Positions 1 to 6,978 of a stretch of DNA of 20,823 bases are shown here, piece by piece. Position numbers and translations under genes: made by a program. A model generated the notes under the pieces. It was not told the DNA's origin and did no database searches. It was given only the letters and a program-made list of their open reading frames with translations. Each line of letters starts with the position of its first letter. The stretch's first letter is position 1. This DNA is from JBOGXB01 sp050694215 (GTDB lineage: Bacteria > Actinomycetota > CADDZG01 > WHSQ01), in NCBI GenBank assembly GCA_050694215.1, contig JBOGXB010000037.1:1-20823 (forward strand). Direction: 5' to 3'.

Positions 1-1
1 G

Positions 2-154
2 GAAAGGGCTTGCCGGATGCAGCTAACCGCGTCGAGCGCCGGAGAGCTGGTCGCGTGGTCGAGCGACGACGAAGCCCTCTCCAAGCGCGCGCACTGCTAC
101 TCCCATGAGCTGCTCGCCCAGGCGTGGGCCTATCTGCTCCGCCGGTTGGGTTGA
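2..154 (+). CDS. C-terminal fragment of an unidentified protein (5' end outside window)
   Basis: This reading frame is open from the left edge to a TGA at 152-154, about 50 codons. Its third codon positions are mostly G or C, as in the confirmed genes here, so it is probably the end of a real gene. The visible tail has no diagnostic motif; it is helix-prone and ends in Leu/Arg-rich residues. No function can be assigned. The next gene starts 65 bases downstream on the same strand and has its own Shine-Dalgarno sequence. Confidence 0.45.
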   Translation, partial: ERACRMQLTASSAGELVAWSSDDEALSKRAHCYSHELLAQAWAYLLRRLG

Positions 155-219
155 TCTCTTCTAGAGGTATTGTGGTATGACCTTTGAACGGGTATCCGGC
201 TCCGGGGGGAGGAATCGAG

Positions 220-1335
220 ATGAAGGCAAAGTGGCTCGTCGCCGTCGCGGCGGCACTGCTTCTAGCGGGAGCATGCGCGGACTCGCCTACCGAGGAGAGC
301 GACGACGGGGGGTCGGCTTCACAGGAGGACTCGACCGGCTACGAGGACGTCCTTGCCGAGATCGAGGGGCTTACGGGAAAGGCGCGTACCGACAAGCTCG
401 TCGAGCTGGCCGGAGAAGAGGGCGGCATACTCAACGTCTACACGTCGATGACGAGCGACGTCGAGGACGCCGTCGCCGGCGCGTTCGGCGACGCCTACGA
501 CATCGACGTGTCCGTGTACCGAGCCGACAGCGAGACGGTGCTCCAGCGACTTCTCCAGGAATCGCAGGCGGACTTCCCCGGCGCCGATATCGCCGAGACC
601 AACGGCACGGAGCTCTTCATCCTGAACAACGAAGGCGTGCTTGCCCCCTACGAATCCGATCTCCAGGACGGGCTCGTCGAGGGCTCCACGTACGAGGGGT
701 GGACGGCCGATCGCTTCAACAAGTTCGTGATCAGCTGGAACACAGAGAGCGTGTCCGAGAGCGAACGACCCAAGTCGTGGGAGGAGCTTGCCGATCCCAA
801 GTGGGACGGGCAGCTCGCGATGGAGCCCAGCGACATCGACTGGTACAAGACGCTCTACGAGTACTGGGTCAACGAAGCGGGCAAGAGCGAAGAAGAGGTC
901 AACAAGCTGTTCGAGGACATGGCCGGCGATGCTCTCTTCGTCAAGGGCCACACCCTCACGGGGGATCTTCTCGGCGCTGGCGACTTCCAGGTGGCCGCGT
1001 CCAACTACAGCTATCTAGTCGAGGGCGTCATCGGGGACGGCGCGCCCGTGGCGTGGGAGCCGCCGGTAGAGCCGATCATCACTCGGCCCAACGGGGTCGG
1101 CCTGGTTAAGAACGGACAGCATCCGGCGACCGCGATCCTCTTCGTCGACTGGATTCTCACCGACGGCCAGGAGGTGCTGCAGGAGTTCGCGCTCGACCCG
1201 GCCCGCAGCGACCTCGCGACGGCTCCGAACACGGAGGAGGTCTTCGTCGATCTCGAGAGCCTCACTGCCGAGCAGGAGGAGTGGACCGACCGCTACGAGC
1301 AGCTCGTCGAGCTCGGCGAGGTGGTCGAGGAGTAA
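220..1335 (+). CDS. Lipoprotein extracellular solute-binding protein, iron(III)/FbpA-like type
   Basis: Predicted substrate-binding lipoprotein of an ABC importer, about 371 residues. The ATG at 220 is preferred over an upstream TTG at 184 because a GGAGGA ribosome site sits just before it and the protein then begins with a classic signal: MKAKW, a hydrophobic run, and the lipobox-like LAGAC with Cys19 as the lipidation site. An acidic Ser/Asp/Glu-rich linker follows. The mature part opens with a strand of the form GGILNVYTSM and continues with the SETVLQRLLQE, PKSWEELADPKWDGQ and NGVGLVKN segments typical of family-1/FbpA-like binding proteins that carry ferric iron or small anions. The exact ligand cannot be read from sequence. 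No permease or ATPase gene lies beside it: the downstream neighbour is convergent and the upstream fragment is unidentified. The transporter is therefore either split elsewhere or the protein is an orphan receptor. Confidence 0.85.
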   Translation: MKAKWLVAVAAALLLAGACADSPTEESDDGGSASQEDSTGYEDVLAEIEGLTGKARTDKLVELAGEEGGILNVYTSMTSDVEDAVAGAFGDAYDIDVSVYRADSETVLQRLLQESQADFPGADIAETNGTELFILNNEGVLAPYESDLQDGLVEGSTYEGWTADRFNKFVISWNTESVSESERPKSWEELADPKWDGQLAMEPSDIDWYKTLYEYWVNEAGKSEEEVNKLFEDMAGDALFVKGHTLTGDLLGAGDFQVAASNYSYLVEGVIGDGAPVAWEPPVEPIITRPNGVGLVKNGQHPATAILFVDWILTDGQEVLQEFALDPARSDLATAPNTEEVFVDLESLTAEQEEWTDRYEQLVELGEVVEE

Positions 1336-1352
1336 GGATTTCCGGCTCGGCC

Positions 1353-2594
1353 TCAGGCGCGCGCGGGGGATTTCCCCACGCGCGCCAGGGCGGCCGTCAT
1401 GACGAGGTACACGACGGGAAACGCGATGCCGAGCAACACGAAGGTGCCTCGTAGACCGACGAGCGCAGCGCTTGCGCCGCCCATCAGGGGCCCGATGATC
1501 TTTCCCAGGTCGAGTCCCGCAAGATAGATCGCGGACGACGCTCCGCGCTGCGAGTCAGAAACGCCGGTCGCGTCGAGCACGAGCGCCCCCGACGCGACCC
1601 GGAGCACGCCCCTGGCGAGCCCGATCGCGGCCCAGGCCCCGGCAAGAACAACGAACACCTCCACGCTGCCGAGGAACACGGTGGCGATGCCGCTCAACAT
1701 CACCATGACCGGCAGCGCGCCTTGGTAGGAGATCCACTTGAAGATAAGTCCCGATGCAAACCGAATCGCAGCCGCGATGGTTCCGTGGATGCCGACGAGC
1801 AGCCCGATCTGCGTGAGGCTTAGCCCGATCGCCAGTCCGTGGATCGGAAAGAAGGTGAACAACACTCCGCTGATGAGATTGATGTAGAGGGTAACGAAGA
1901 AGGCCAGCCACACGAGCACGGGCGCGCGGGCGAATTCCTTTAGGCGCGCATGGAGGCTCACCCGGGATTCGGGGACCGGGTCGGCCGGCGCCACAAGCGG
2001 AGCGAACCTGATGGCTCCGGTCAAGAGAAGTGCGGCCACCAAAGGTATGGCTGCGAGAACGAAGATCGCGCTGGGGACGCCGAGGGCATCGCCGGCGGCG
2101 CCGCTCACGAACCCCGCCACCGCGTAACCGGCGCCCACCCCGCCCGTGTACCACCCCATTACGGAGCCTGCCCGGCTTTCCGGGGGCCGACGGTCCATCA
2201 ACGCGGCGAGCACGCCGGTCGTGGCGACGGCGAAACCCATCCCGTCGAGGCCGATCAAAGCGCTTAGAAGGAGGGGGTTCCCCGTCAACGGGATCGAGGC
2301 AAACGCGAGCGACGACATGACGCACCCACCAGCGACGAGAAGGGCGCCGCGCTCGGTCCGATAAAGCACGCCGGCAGGCAGACGGGTGAGCAGTGAAGCG
2401 ACCCCGTAGACCGATACCACCGTTCCGATGAGGCCGGCTCCGAATCCACGTCCTTCGAGGTAAGGAGAAATCAGTACGAGAAAGCTTCCCTCTCCAAGCG
2501 TCAGCACGCCCGAAGCGATGAAGAGCGGGATCAATACTCGCTGGGAGCCGGCGCGCCGGGCTGCGTCGGTACTCGGGGGCCGGCCCGAGCTCAT
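1353..2594 (-). CDS. MFS transporter
   Basis: A 413-residue integral membrane protein with about twelve hydrophobic helices in two halves, separated by a polar loop near residues 195-215 (PADPVPESRVSLHARLKEF). Length, helix number and small Gly/Ala-rich helices fit the major facilitator superfamily. After helix 2 there is a basic LPAGVLYRTERG loop matching the position of the MFS signature. The substrate is unknown. The start ATG overlaps the stop of the GntR-family regulator upstream (ATGA), so the two are translationally coupled and probably co-regulated. The linked bicupin gene suggests it moves a small organic acid or a breakdown product of one; this is inference. It converges on the solute-binding protein gene with only 17 bases between them. 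Confidence 0.88.
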   Translation of the reverse strand: MSSGRPPSTDAARRAGSQRVLIPLFIASGVLTLGEGSFLVLISPYLEGRGFGAGLIGTVVSVYGVASLLTRLPAGVLYRTERGALLVAGGCVMSSLAFASIPLTGNPLLLSALIGLDGMGFAVATTGVLAALMDRRPPESRAGSVMGWYTGGVGAGYAVAGFVSGAAGDALGVPSAIFVLAAIPLVAALLLTGAIRFAPLVAPADPVPESRVSLHARLKEFARAPVLVWLAFFVTLYINLISGVLFTFFPIHGLAIGLSLTQIGLLVGIHGTIAAAIRFASGLIFKWISYQGALPVMVMLSGIATVFLGSVEVFVVLAGAWAAIGLARGVLRVASGALVLDATGVSDSQRGASSAIYLAGLDLGKIIGPLMGGASAALVGLRGTFVLLGIAFPVVYLVMTAALARVGKSPARA

Positions 2595-3382
2595 TGGGGG
2601 TTGCCGGTGCGCGTCAACCTTTCGGTCAACCTCGAGAGGCCGAGCCGCTCGGCCGTCCTCGCCAGGTGTTGCGCCATGATCCAGTGAGCACGCTTAGCAT
2701 CTCGCTCTCGGATCGCGTCAACTAGCTCCTCATGCTCCTCTACTCCCCTGCCCCCCATCTCCGGTGCAACTGCCTTTGCGCGGAGGAGCGACATAAGAAG
2801 GGGGCCATGGAACGAATTCACTATCATCTCGACCGCGGTGTTGTGCGCACACCTCGCCAACCGGGTGTGAAACTCGGCCGACAGCTCTACCCCGTAGGAC
2901 TTGTTCCGTAGCGCCTCTTCCGCCCGCTCACAGATCTCGGCGAGAGCTGCGATGTCCTCCTCGGTAGCCCGTTCGCAGACCATCGGCATCATCCCGAGCT
3001 CGAGCATGAAGCGCGCCTCCGTGACCTCCTCCGCACTCAATGAGGCAAGCATGATCATGTTTGCAAGCCCCTCCCCCACGATCTCCGACGCAGGCGCGGT
3101 GACGAACGCGCCTCCGCGCGCTCCGACTCGGATCTCGATCAGACCGCTTGCCTCGAGGATGCGCAGCGCGTCCCGGACCGTGACCCTGCTGGCCCCGAAT
3201 TGCTCCGCGAGTGTCCGCTCCGGGGGCAGGCGGTCGCCCGGGGACAGCTGCTCTTCCCTGATCGCTCGCTTGATCTGGTCGACGATCTCCGCGGAGATGC
3301 GTCCCGAGGAGACGGGGCTGAAGATGTCGCCCACCGCGCGCACGGCTGTTTCGTCGCGTTCGGGGTCGGGCTTCGCCGGCAC
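2591..3382 (-). CDS. GntR-family transcriptional regulator, FadR subfamily (FCD domain)
   Basis: Predicted DNA-binding repressor of about 263 residues. The N-terminal winged helix-turn-helix (about residues 28-98) carries the GntR signature LSPGDRLPPERTLAEQFGASR, here split as a basic PPERTLA helix followed by SRVTVRDALRILEASGLI. The C-terminal all-helical FCD domain (about 115-250) keeps the usual metal-site histidines: His172 in EFHTRLA, His217 in EEHEELVDAI and His239 in MAQHLAR. Such domains usually bind small carboxylates. I chose the GTG at 3382, preceded by GGGAG at 7-base spacing. A longer frame from 3478 would run across the divergent cupin promoter and its start codon. A match to the subfamily operator lies between this gene and the cupin gene, so it probably represses both directions. 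It overlaps the MFS gene by four bases. Confidence 0.9.
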   Translation of the reverse strand: MPAKPDPERDETAVRAVGDIFSPVSSGRISAEIVDQIKRAIREEQLSPGDRLPPERTLAEQFGASRVTVRDALRILEASGLIEIRVGARGGAFVTAPASEIVGEGLANMIMLASLSAEEVTEARFMLELGMMPMVCERATEEDIAALAEICERAEEALRNKSYGVELSAEFHTRLARCAHNTAVEMIVNSFHGPLLMSLLRAKAVAPEMGGRGVEEHEELVDAIRERDAKRAHWIMAQHLARTAERLGLSRLTERLTRTGNPQ

Positions 3383-3397
3383 GCATTCACTCCCACG

Positions 3398-3427
3398 TTG
3401 GACTAATGGTCTGACAAATAATACTGT
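3398..3427 (+). promoter_or_regulatory. Predicted promoter of the bicupin gene
   Basis: TTGGAC at 3398-3403 and TACTGT at 3422-3427 are separated by 18 bases and point toward the cupin start at 3472. The segment is unusually AT-rich for this window. On the opposite strand TATTAT at 3418-3423 could serve as the -10 of the divergent GntR gene. The elements are recognised by eye only. Confidence 0.55.
3407..3417. promoter_or_regulatory. Predicted GntR/FadR-type operator
   Basis: TGGTCTGACAA matches the FadR-subfamily consensus TNGTNNNACNA at every defined position, with the palindromic core GTC-T-GAC. It lies between the -35 and -10 of the predicted cupin promoter and beside the likely start of the divergent GntR transcript. 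A bound regulator would block both. The core GTCTGACAA recurs at 4551 and 4562. Confidence 0.6.
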
Positions 3428-3471
3428 AGCAGCCTCGATCAGGGCGATTAGGGATTTTGGGAGGCAACGAC

Positions 3472-4506
3472 ATGACAAGCAAGGGACGCGTCTTCGTGAG
3501 AGGCATCACCTCGGAGAAGTACGGGCTGAGCGATATCCGTGCGGCTCAGCTCGGGGCATCGCGAGTGCGGGGCGACGAGGTCGTCGTGGACGACGCATCG
3601 GTGGGCCACTCGGGCGACTCCAAGGACTCCCGGACATGGTGGCGGGTCGGCCCCGGAGACGAGCCCTTCCTGACGCAGAACCTGCAGGTCCATTTCGTCG
3701 AGATTCCCCCAGGCAAGTCGAACCACGGCCACGGCCACCAGAACGAGGCTCTCTTCTACGTCCTCGAGGGCACCGGCTACGAGATCCACGACGACAAGCG
3801 CTACGACTGGTCGAAGGGTGATCTCGTTATCGTCCACAACGACTCCGTACACCGCCACTTCAACGCAAGCGACACCGAGCGGGCCGTTTGCCTCGTCGTC
3901 AAGGCAAAGTGCACGTGGATGTTCCTGGGCTTGATCCAACAGGGTCGCAGCGGACCCGTCGAGAACGAAGACTCCTTCGGGCCTCGCGAGGATTGGTCGA
4001 AGGTGTGGACCCCAGGTATCGAACAGCGCAAGAAGGTCGTCAAGCCCGACGACGGACCCTGGCAGTTGACACCGGAGGGACACGTGCGCGTCATTGCCTC
4101 CAAGGAACGGGAGGACGTGCGCGTCAACAGTGTCGACGTGAACGAACAAGAGGTCCCGCCGGGAAGCCGCTCCGGGAAGCACTGGCACATGGCCGACGAG
4201 ATCGTCTATGTGATCTCGGGAAGCGGCTACAGCCTGCACTGGGAGGTCGAGGCGGAGATTGCAGAGAAGTACCATGCGCGCATCGCCAAGGAGCCAACCA
4301 GGCACGAGTTCACGGCCGGCGACATCGTGTACGTGCCGCAGAACACCGTCCACCAGCATTTCAACGCTAGCGACGACGAGCCGCTGATGCTGCTCACGGC
4401 GCAGAACCGCTTGATCAAGCTGATCGGCTACGACAACGTCGTCTATCTCGAGGAAGCACCCGAGTACGAGGGCAGGGAGCTCGCCGGTGCGTCCAAGTCC
4501 GGATAG
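3472..4506 (+). CDS. Two-domain cupin (bicupin) protein, probable metal-dependent enzyme
   Basis: A 344-residue protein with two cupin barrels. The first (about residues 70-145) has metal ligands in HGHGHQNE (His87, His89, Glu92) and a distal His in SVHRHF (His127/129). The second (about 220-310) has KHWHMADE (His237, His239, Glu243) and TVHQHF (His294/296). Both motif sets look intact, so both sites probably bind Fe or Mn. The layout resembles gentisate-dioxygenase-like and other bicupin oxygenases or isomerases, but the substrate cannot be named. The ATG at 3472 is chosen over a TTG at 3457 because GGGAGG lies at proper spacing before the ATG. It is divergent from the GntR-MFS pair and shares its operator region, which argues for a small catabolic or detoxification regulon. 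It has no signal peptide, so it is cytosolic. Confidence 0.82.
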   Translation: MTSKGRVFVRGITSEKYGLSDIRAAQLGASRVRGDEVVVDDASVGHSGDSKDSRTWWRVGPGDEPFLTQNLQVHFVEIPPGKSNHGHGHQNEALFYVLEGTGYEIHDDKRYDWSKGDLVIVHNDSVHRHFNASDTERAVCLVVKAKCTWMFLGLIQQGRSGPVENEDSFGPREDWSKVWTPGIEQRKKVVKPDDGPWQLTPEGHVRVIASKEREDVRVNSVDVNEQEVPPGSRSGKHWHMADEIVYVISGSGYSLHWEVEAEIAEKYHARIAKEPTRHEFTAGDIVYVPQNTVHQHFNASDDEPLMLLTAQNRLIKLIGYDNVVYLEEAPEYEGRELAGASKSG

Positions 4507-4549
4507 CCCGGCGGGGAGGTCCGACAAGCCGGACGTGTCGCGTCCACCC

Positions 4550-4598
4550 TGTCTGACAACTGTCTGACAACCCCCCCTCTGACAACTGTCCTGACAAC
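4550..4598. repeat. Cluster of four CTGACAAC repeats, two in exact 11-bp tandem
   Basis: TGTCTGACAAC occurs twice head to tail (4550-4560 and 4561-4571). After a run of C residues come CTCTGACAAC (4577-4586) and TGTCCTGACAAC (4587-4598). The nine-base core GTCTGACAA of the first two copies is identical to the core of the predicted GntR operator at 3407-3417. The cluster sits after the cupin stop and before the cyclic-nucleotide-binding gene. It may be an additional operator array; no terminator hairpin is evident in it. Confidence 0.75.
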
Positions 4599-4617
4599 GG
4601 GCTTGGCCCTGGACGGG

Positions 4618-4623
4618 CATAAT
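4618..4623 (+). promoter_or_regulatory. -10 element (CATAAT) for a probably leaderless transcript
   Basis: CATAAT ends eight bases before the ATG at 4632, and no Shine-Dalgarno sequence lies between. That spacing places the transcription start at or next to the start codon, as in the leaderless genes common in Actinomycetota. No well-spaced -35 is seen: CTGACA at 4591 is 21 bases away. Confidence 0.45.
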
Positions 4624-4631
4624 CCCTCATC

Positions 4632-5036
4632 ATGGACAGCACGAAGCGGATCGAGGGGCTACGGAAGATCCCGCTCTTCTCGGACCTTCCCGAAGAGTCC
4701 TTGGCACGCCTCGCCGATGCCATGAACGAGTGCGAGATCGAGAAGGGACACGTGCTCGTCCACCGAGGCATGCCTGGGACGGGCCTCTTCGTGATCGAGG
4801 AGGGCGAGGTCGTGGTCGATCTCACCTCCCGCCAGGTGGAGCTCGGTCCTGGAGAGTTCGTAGGCGAGCTCGCGCTTCTGACCGACTCGGCTCACACCGG
4901 CCGCGCGATTGCCAAGACTCACGTCAAAGCGGTGGCGATCGGTCGCGACGAGTTGACCGACTTGCTTCACTCGGAACCCTCCATGGCGCTTGCGATGCTC
5001 TCGACCCTCGCGCGGCGACTGGCCGCGGCCCCCTGA
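4632..5036 (+). CDS. Stand-alone cyclic-nucleotide-binding (cNMP/CAP_ED) domain protein
   Basis: A 134-residue protein made almost entirely of one cyclic-nucleotide-binding fold. It starts with the helix IPLFSDLPEESL typical of the family, followed by beta-roll strands. The phosphate-binding cassette contains FVGELALLTD with Glu79 and the conserved Arg in GRAIA (Arg91), so ligand binding looks intact. There is no helix-turn-helix, kinase or channel domain, so it is not a Crp-type regulator. It would act as a small sensor or regulatory subunit for cAMP, cGMP or a similar nucleotide. The gene appears leaderless and stands alone on the plus strand. Its end lies about 45 bases from the end of the convergent alpha/beta hydrolase gene, so any link to that cluster is only positional. 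Confidence 0.85.
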   Translation: MDSTKRIEGLRKIPLFSDLPEESLARLADAMNECEIEKGHVLVHRGMPGTGLFVIEEGEVVVDLTSRQVELGPGEFVGELALLTDSAHTGRAIAKTHVKAVAIGRDELTDLLHSEPSMALAMLSTLARRLAAAP

Positions 5037-5080
5037 GAGAGACCTCAGACCCTCGCCGCCGGCACATCCACACTCTTCGT

Positions 5081-6007
5081 TCAGGTCTTCGCCAACGCGG
5101 TGCCGATGTGGTGCGCTACCTCCTCGTGAGCCAGATAGCGATCGATGTTGTGCGGCCTGTCTCCGTTCTGTACCTTGATGTCGACGAGACCGTGACCGAA
5201 GAGCGGCCGCAGCCTCTCCTCCAGGGCCACGACGTCGCGCGGGTCGTACGCGTTGAACCATTGTTCGACCCCCTCGGGATGTGCAGGTTGCGGCTGCCGC
5301 TTGAGCTTCGAATAGATCTGCTTGATCCCGAGCGGAGAGCCACACGTCACCATCAATGGGAACTTTGATCCCGGGGCCCAATTGGTGACGAGGTCCATCC
5401 CGACGACGGTTCCGAGGCTATGGGTCAGCAGCACGATGGATTCGTCTGCACCGATCTCGTTTTCCAGCTGCTCTACCAACGACGCTTGAACGGCATCGCG
5501 GATCCGTTTCTTCATCAGGTAGAGAGAGACGTCGCGCGTCACGAGATAGAGAAGCTTCTCGCCCATCCAGGGAGCGGAGTCGCTCACCCAGTCGAGGGCG
5601 TCCTGAAGCGCCTGCCACCTCTGCAGATCGTCCAGGATTCCTCTCGTGGCCTCTCGCTGCTCAGGAGGCAGGGGCCGGCCTGCCCGCTGACTCACCTCTC
5701 CCAGCAACTCGATCTGCAGCCGGGCAACCTCGTCGTCTGCCGCCACCCCAATGCCCGGCAACATGCCGTCGCTGCGGGCTGCGATCCCCACGAGGCGCTC
5801 ATCGTCAAGACCTCTGGTGCTGAGGGCGTCGATCTCCCGCTTGATGAGGTCGCCGTAATAAAGAAAGACGATGGAGTCTGTCTTGACCGTCGGCAAGTCG
5901 GCCAGAGTGAGCCCCTTGTTGAGCCCCGCAGCCCACACCCGTCGAAGGGATTTGGGATTCTTGCCGTGCTGACTTCGACCATGAATGCACACGAGTCGAC
6001 GTTCCAT
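5081..6007 (-). CDS. Alpha/beta-hydrolase-fold protein (lipase/esterase-like), last gene of the caspase operon
   Basis: A 308-residue protein. The N-terminus RRLVCIHGRS resembles the first strand and oxyanion loop of alpha/beta hydrolases. The nucleophile elbow is LLTHSLGTVVG, with Ser197 in a T-H-S-L-G version of GxSxG. A later FNAYDPRDVVAL segment supplies the likely acid (Asp255 or Asp258), and PHNIDRYLAH the likely His (286 or 294). Between residues 60 and 185 lies a long mostly helical insert that may be a lid. Substrate is unknown; lipids, esters or acyl-peptides are all possible. Start ATG 6007 has AGGAGG five bases upstream. It lies 53 bases downstream of the caspase-like gene on the same strand and probably shares its transcript. 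No signal peptide or membrane helix is evident, so it is cytosolic. Confidence 0.78.
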   Translation of the reverse strand: MERRLVCIHGRSQHGKNPKSLRRVWAAGLNKGLTLADLPTVKTDSIVFLYYGDLIKREIDALSTRGLDDERLVGIAARSDGMLPGIGVAADDEVARLQIELLGEVSQRAGRPLPPEQREATRGILDDLQRWQALQDALDWVSDSAPWMGEKLLYLVTRDVSLYLMKKRIRDAVQASLVEQLENEIGADESIVLLTHSLGTVVGMDLVTNWAPGSKFPLMVTCGSPLGIKQIYSKLKRQPQPAHPEGVEQWFNAYDPRDVVALEERLRPLFGHGLVDIKVQNGDRPHNIDRYLAHEEVAHHIGTALAKT

Positions 6008-6060
6008 CAGATCCTCCTCATATCTCCGTGTCCACGAGACTCTGGAATCACTACCGAAAG

Positions 6061-6903
6061 TCAGATCGTCAGCGGCCGCTGGCGCACAAAGCTCCGCCGC
6101 ACTTCGCCGACCGGGAAGAAGTTGGGCGTTTGGCTCGGTGGCATCAGGTTGGCGATCGACTTGCGGAATCTCCGGTGCCCACCCTTGAACTCACCGCTCC
6201 TCCACACCTCCAGCAGCTTGGAGGTGAACAAGCCGTTCTGGACGCCATCAAGGGAAAGCTGGTTGTCCTGGCATCCCGAGACCAAAATCACTCCGGCCGC
6301 GATATCGACCTCTTCGGCCCTCGGATTGTTGCGCTGGATCTCGTCGTACTGATCCTGGTGCTGACGGTAGGTCTCGGCCTGGACGTGAAGCGGCAGGTCC
6401 TTGGTCCGAACAGAGGACTCAGCACCGAAGCCCCGCTCAACCGTCATGGGGATCAACGTCTCCTCGTAGATCGCTCTCGTCACCGTGCCGCTGTGACAAC
6501 TGTCGGAGAGGGCGAAGATGCGAACTCCTGGGTCGAAACCCGCCCACATCGCATACAACTCGTCGTCGACCAGCTGGCGGTCGTATAGCACCCACGTCTC
6601 ATCGCGCGCGTCGGGTTCATCGCTGTTCGTGTCGGGGACTTGACCCCCGTGGCCCGAGTAGGTGAGGAACAGGAGGTCCCCCTCTGAGAGCTCCTGCGCT
6701 GCGTCCTGAAGTGCCTGCCTCACGGTGTCGGCGGTGGCGTCCTTCGTGAGAATGAAAGCCTGAGTTTCGAAGCCTTGCGATTGCGCGATCCGACGCATGT
6801 CCTCCGCGTCGGCCTCGCACGCGTTGAGCTGGCCGTCCCAACCATCGTAGTGGTCGGGATCCACGCTGTTGAGTCCGATATTGATGGCGATTCCTTTGGC
6901 CAT
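6061..6903 (-). CDS. Caspase-like cysteine protease (peptidase C14, orthocaspase/metacaspase type)
   Basis: A 280-residue protein consisting of a caspase-fold catalytic domain from its first residues. The N-terminal strand KGIAINIGLNSVDP and the insert with CEADAEDMRRIAQSQGF are typical of the family. The catalytic dyad is visible: His85 in LTYSGHGGQ and Cys136 in SDSCHSGT, the metacaspase-type D-S-C-H-S-G. A p10-like part follows, with VILVSGCQDNQLSLDG and LFTSKLLEVW. Metacaspases and orthocaspases usually cleave after Arg or Lys, but specificity here is inference. There is no added effector, repeat or signal domain. ATG 6903 is chosen because AAAGGAG precedes it at 8 bases and itself overlaps an upstream in-frame ATG at 6921. 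It lies between the EEP and alpha/beta hydrolase genes on one strand, which points to one pathway. Confidence 0.92.
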   Translation of the reverse strand: MAKGIAINIGLNSVDPDHYDGWDGQLNACEADAEDMRRIAQSQGFETQAFILTKDATADTVRQALQDAAQELSEGDLLFLTYSGHGGQVPDTNSDEPDARDETWVLYDRQLVDDELYAMWAGFDPGVRIFALSDSCHSGTVTRAIYEETLIPMTVERGFGAESSVRTKDLPLHVQAETYRQHQDQYDEIQRNNPRAEEVDIAAGVILVSGCQDNQLSLDGVQNGLFTSKLLEVWRSGEFKGGHRRFRKSIANLMPPSQTPNFFPVGEVRRSFVRQRPLTI

Positions 6904-6978
6904 CTCATCCACTCCTTTCATTCGTCTTGGATCTGGGAACCGTGCGCCTGTGATGTTCGAGTGGTGGCTGTTCGATGG

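Noticed and set aside
177..1109. A 310-codon frame overlapping the solute-binding protein gene
   Set aside because: Its product is an Arg-rich frame shadow; the overlapping frame has a signal peptide, lipobox and binding-protein motifs.
3383..3478. Longer N-terminus for the GntR regulator starting at 3478
   Set aside because: The extension would cover the divergent promoter, the operator and the cupin start codon; GTG 3382 has a proper ribosome site.
4518..4539. Short stem GTCCG/CGGAC as a terminator after the bicupin gene
   Set aside because: Only five pairs and no U tract; not distinguishable from chance in GC-rich DNA.
3448..4620. A 390-codon open frame on the minus strand opposite the bicupin gene
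   Set aside because: It is antisense to a gene with two intact cupin motifs and its own ribosome site, and its product shows no domain. Long antisense frames are expected at this GC content.
4659..5381. A minus-strand open frame spanning the cNMP gene and the end of the alpha/beta hydrolase gene
   Set aside because: It crosses two convincing genes on both strands and encodes a low-complexity product.
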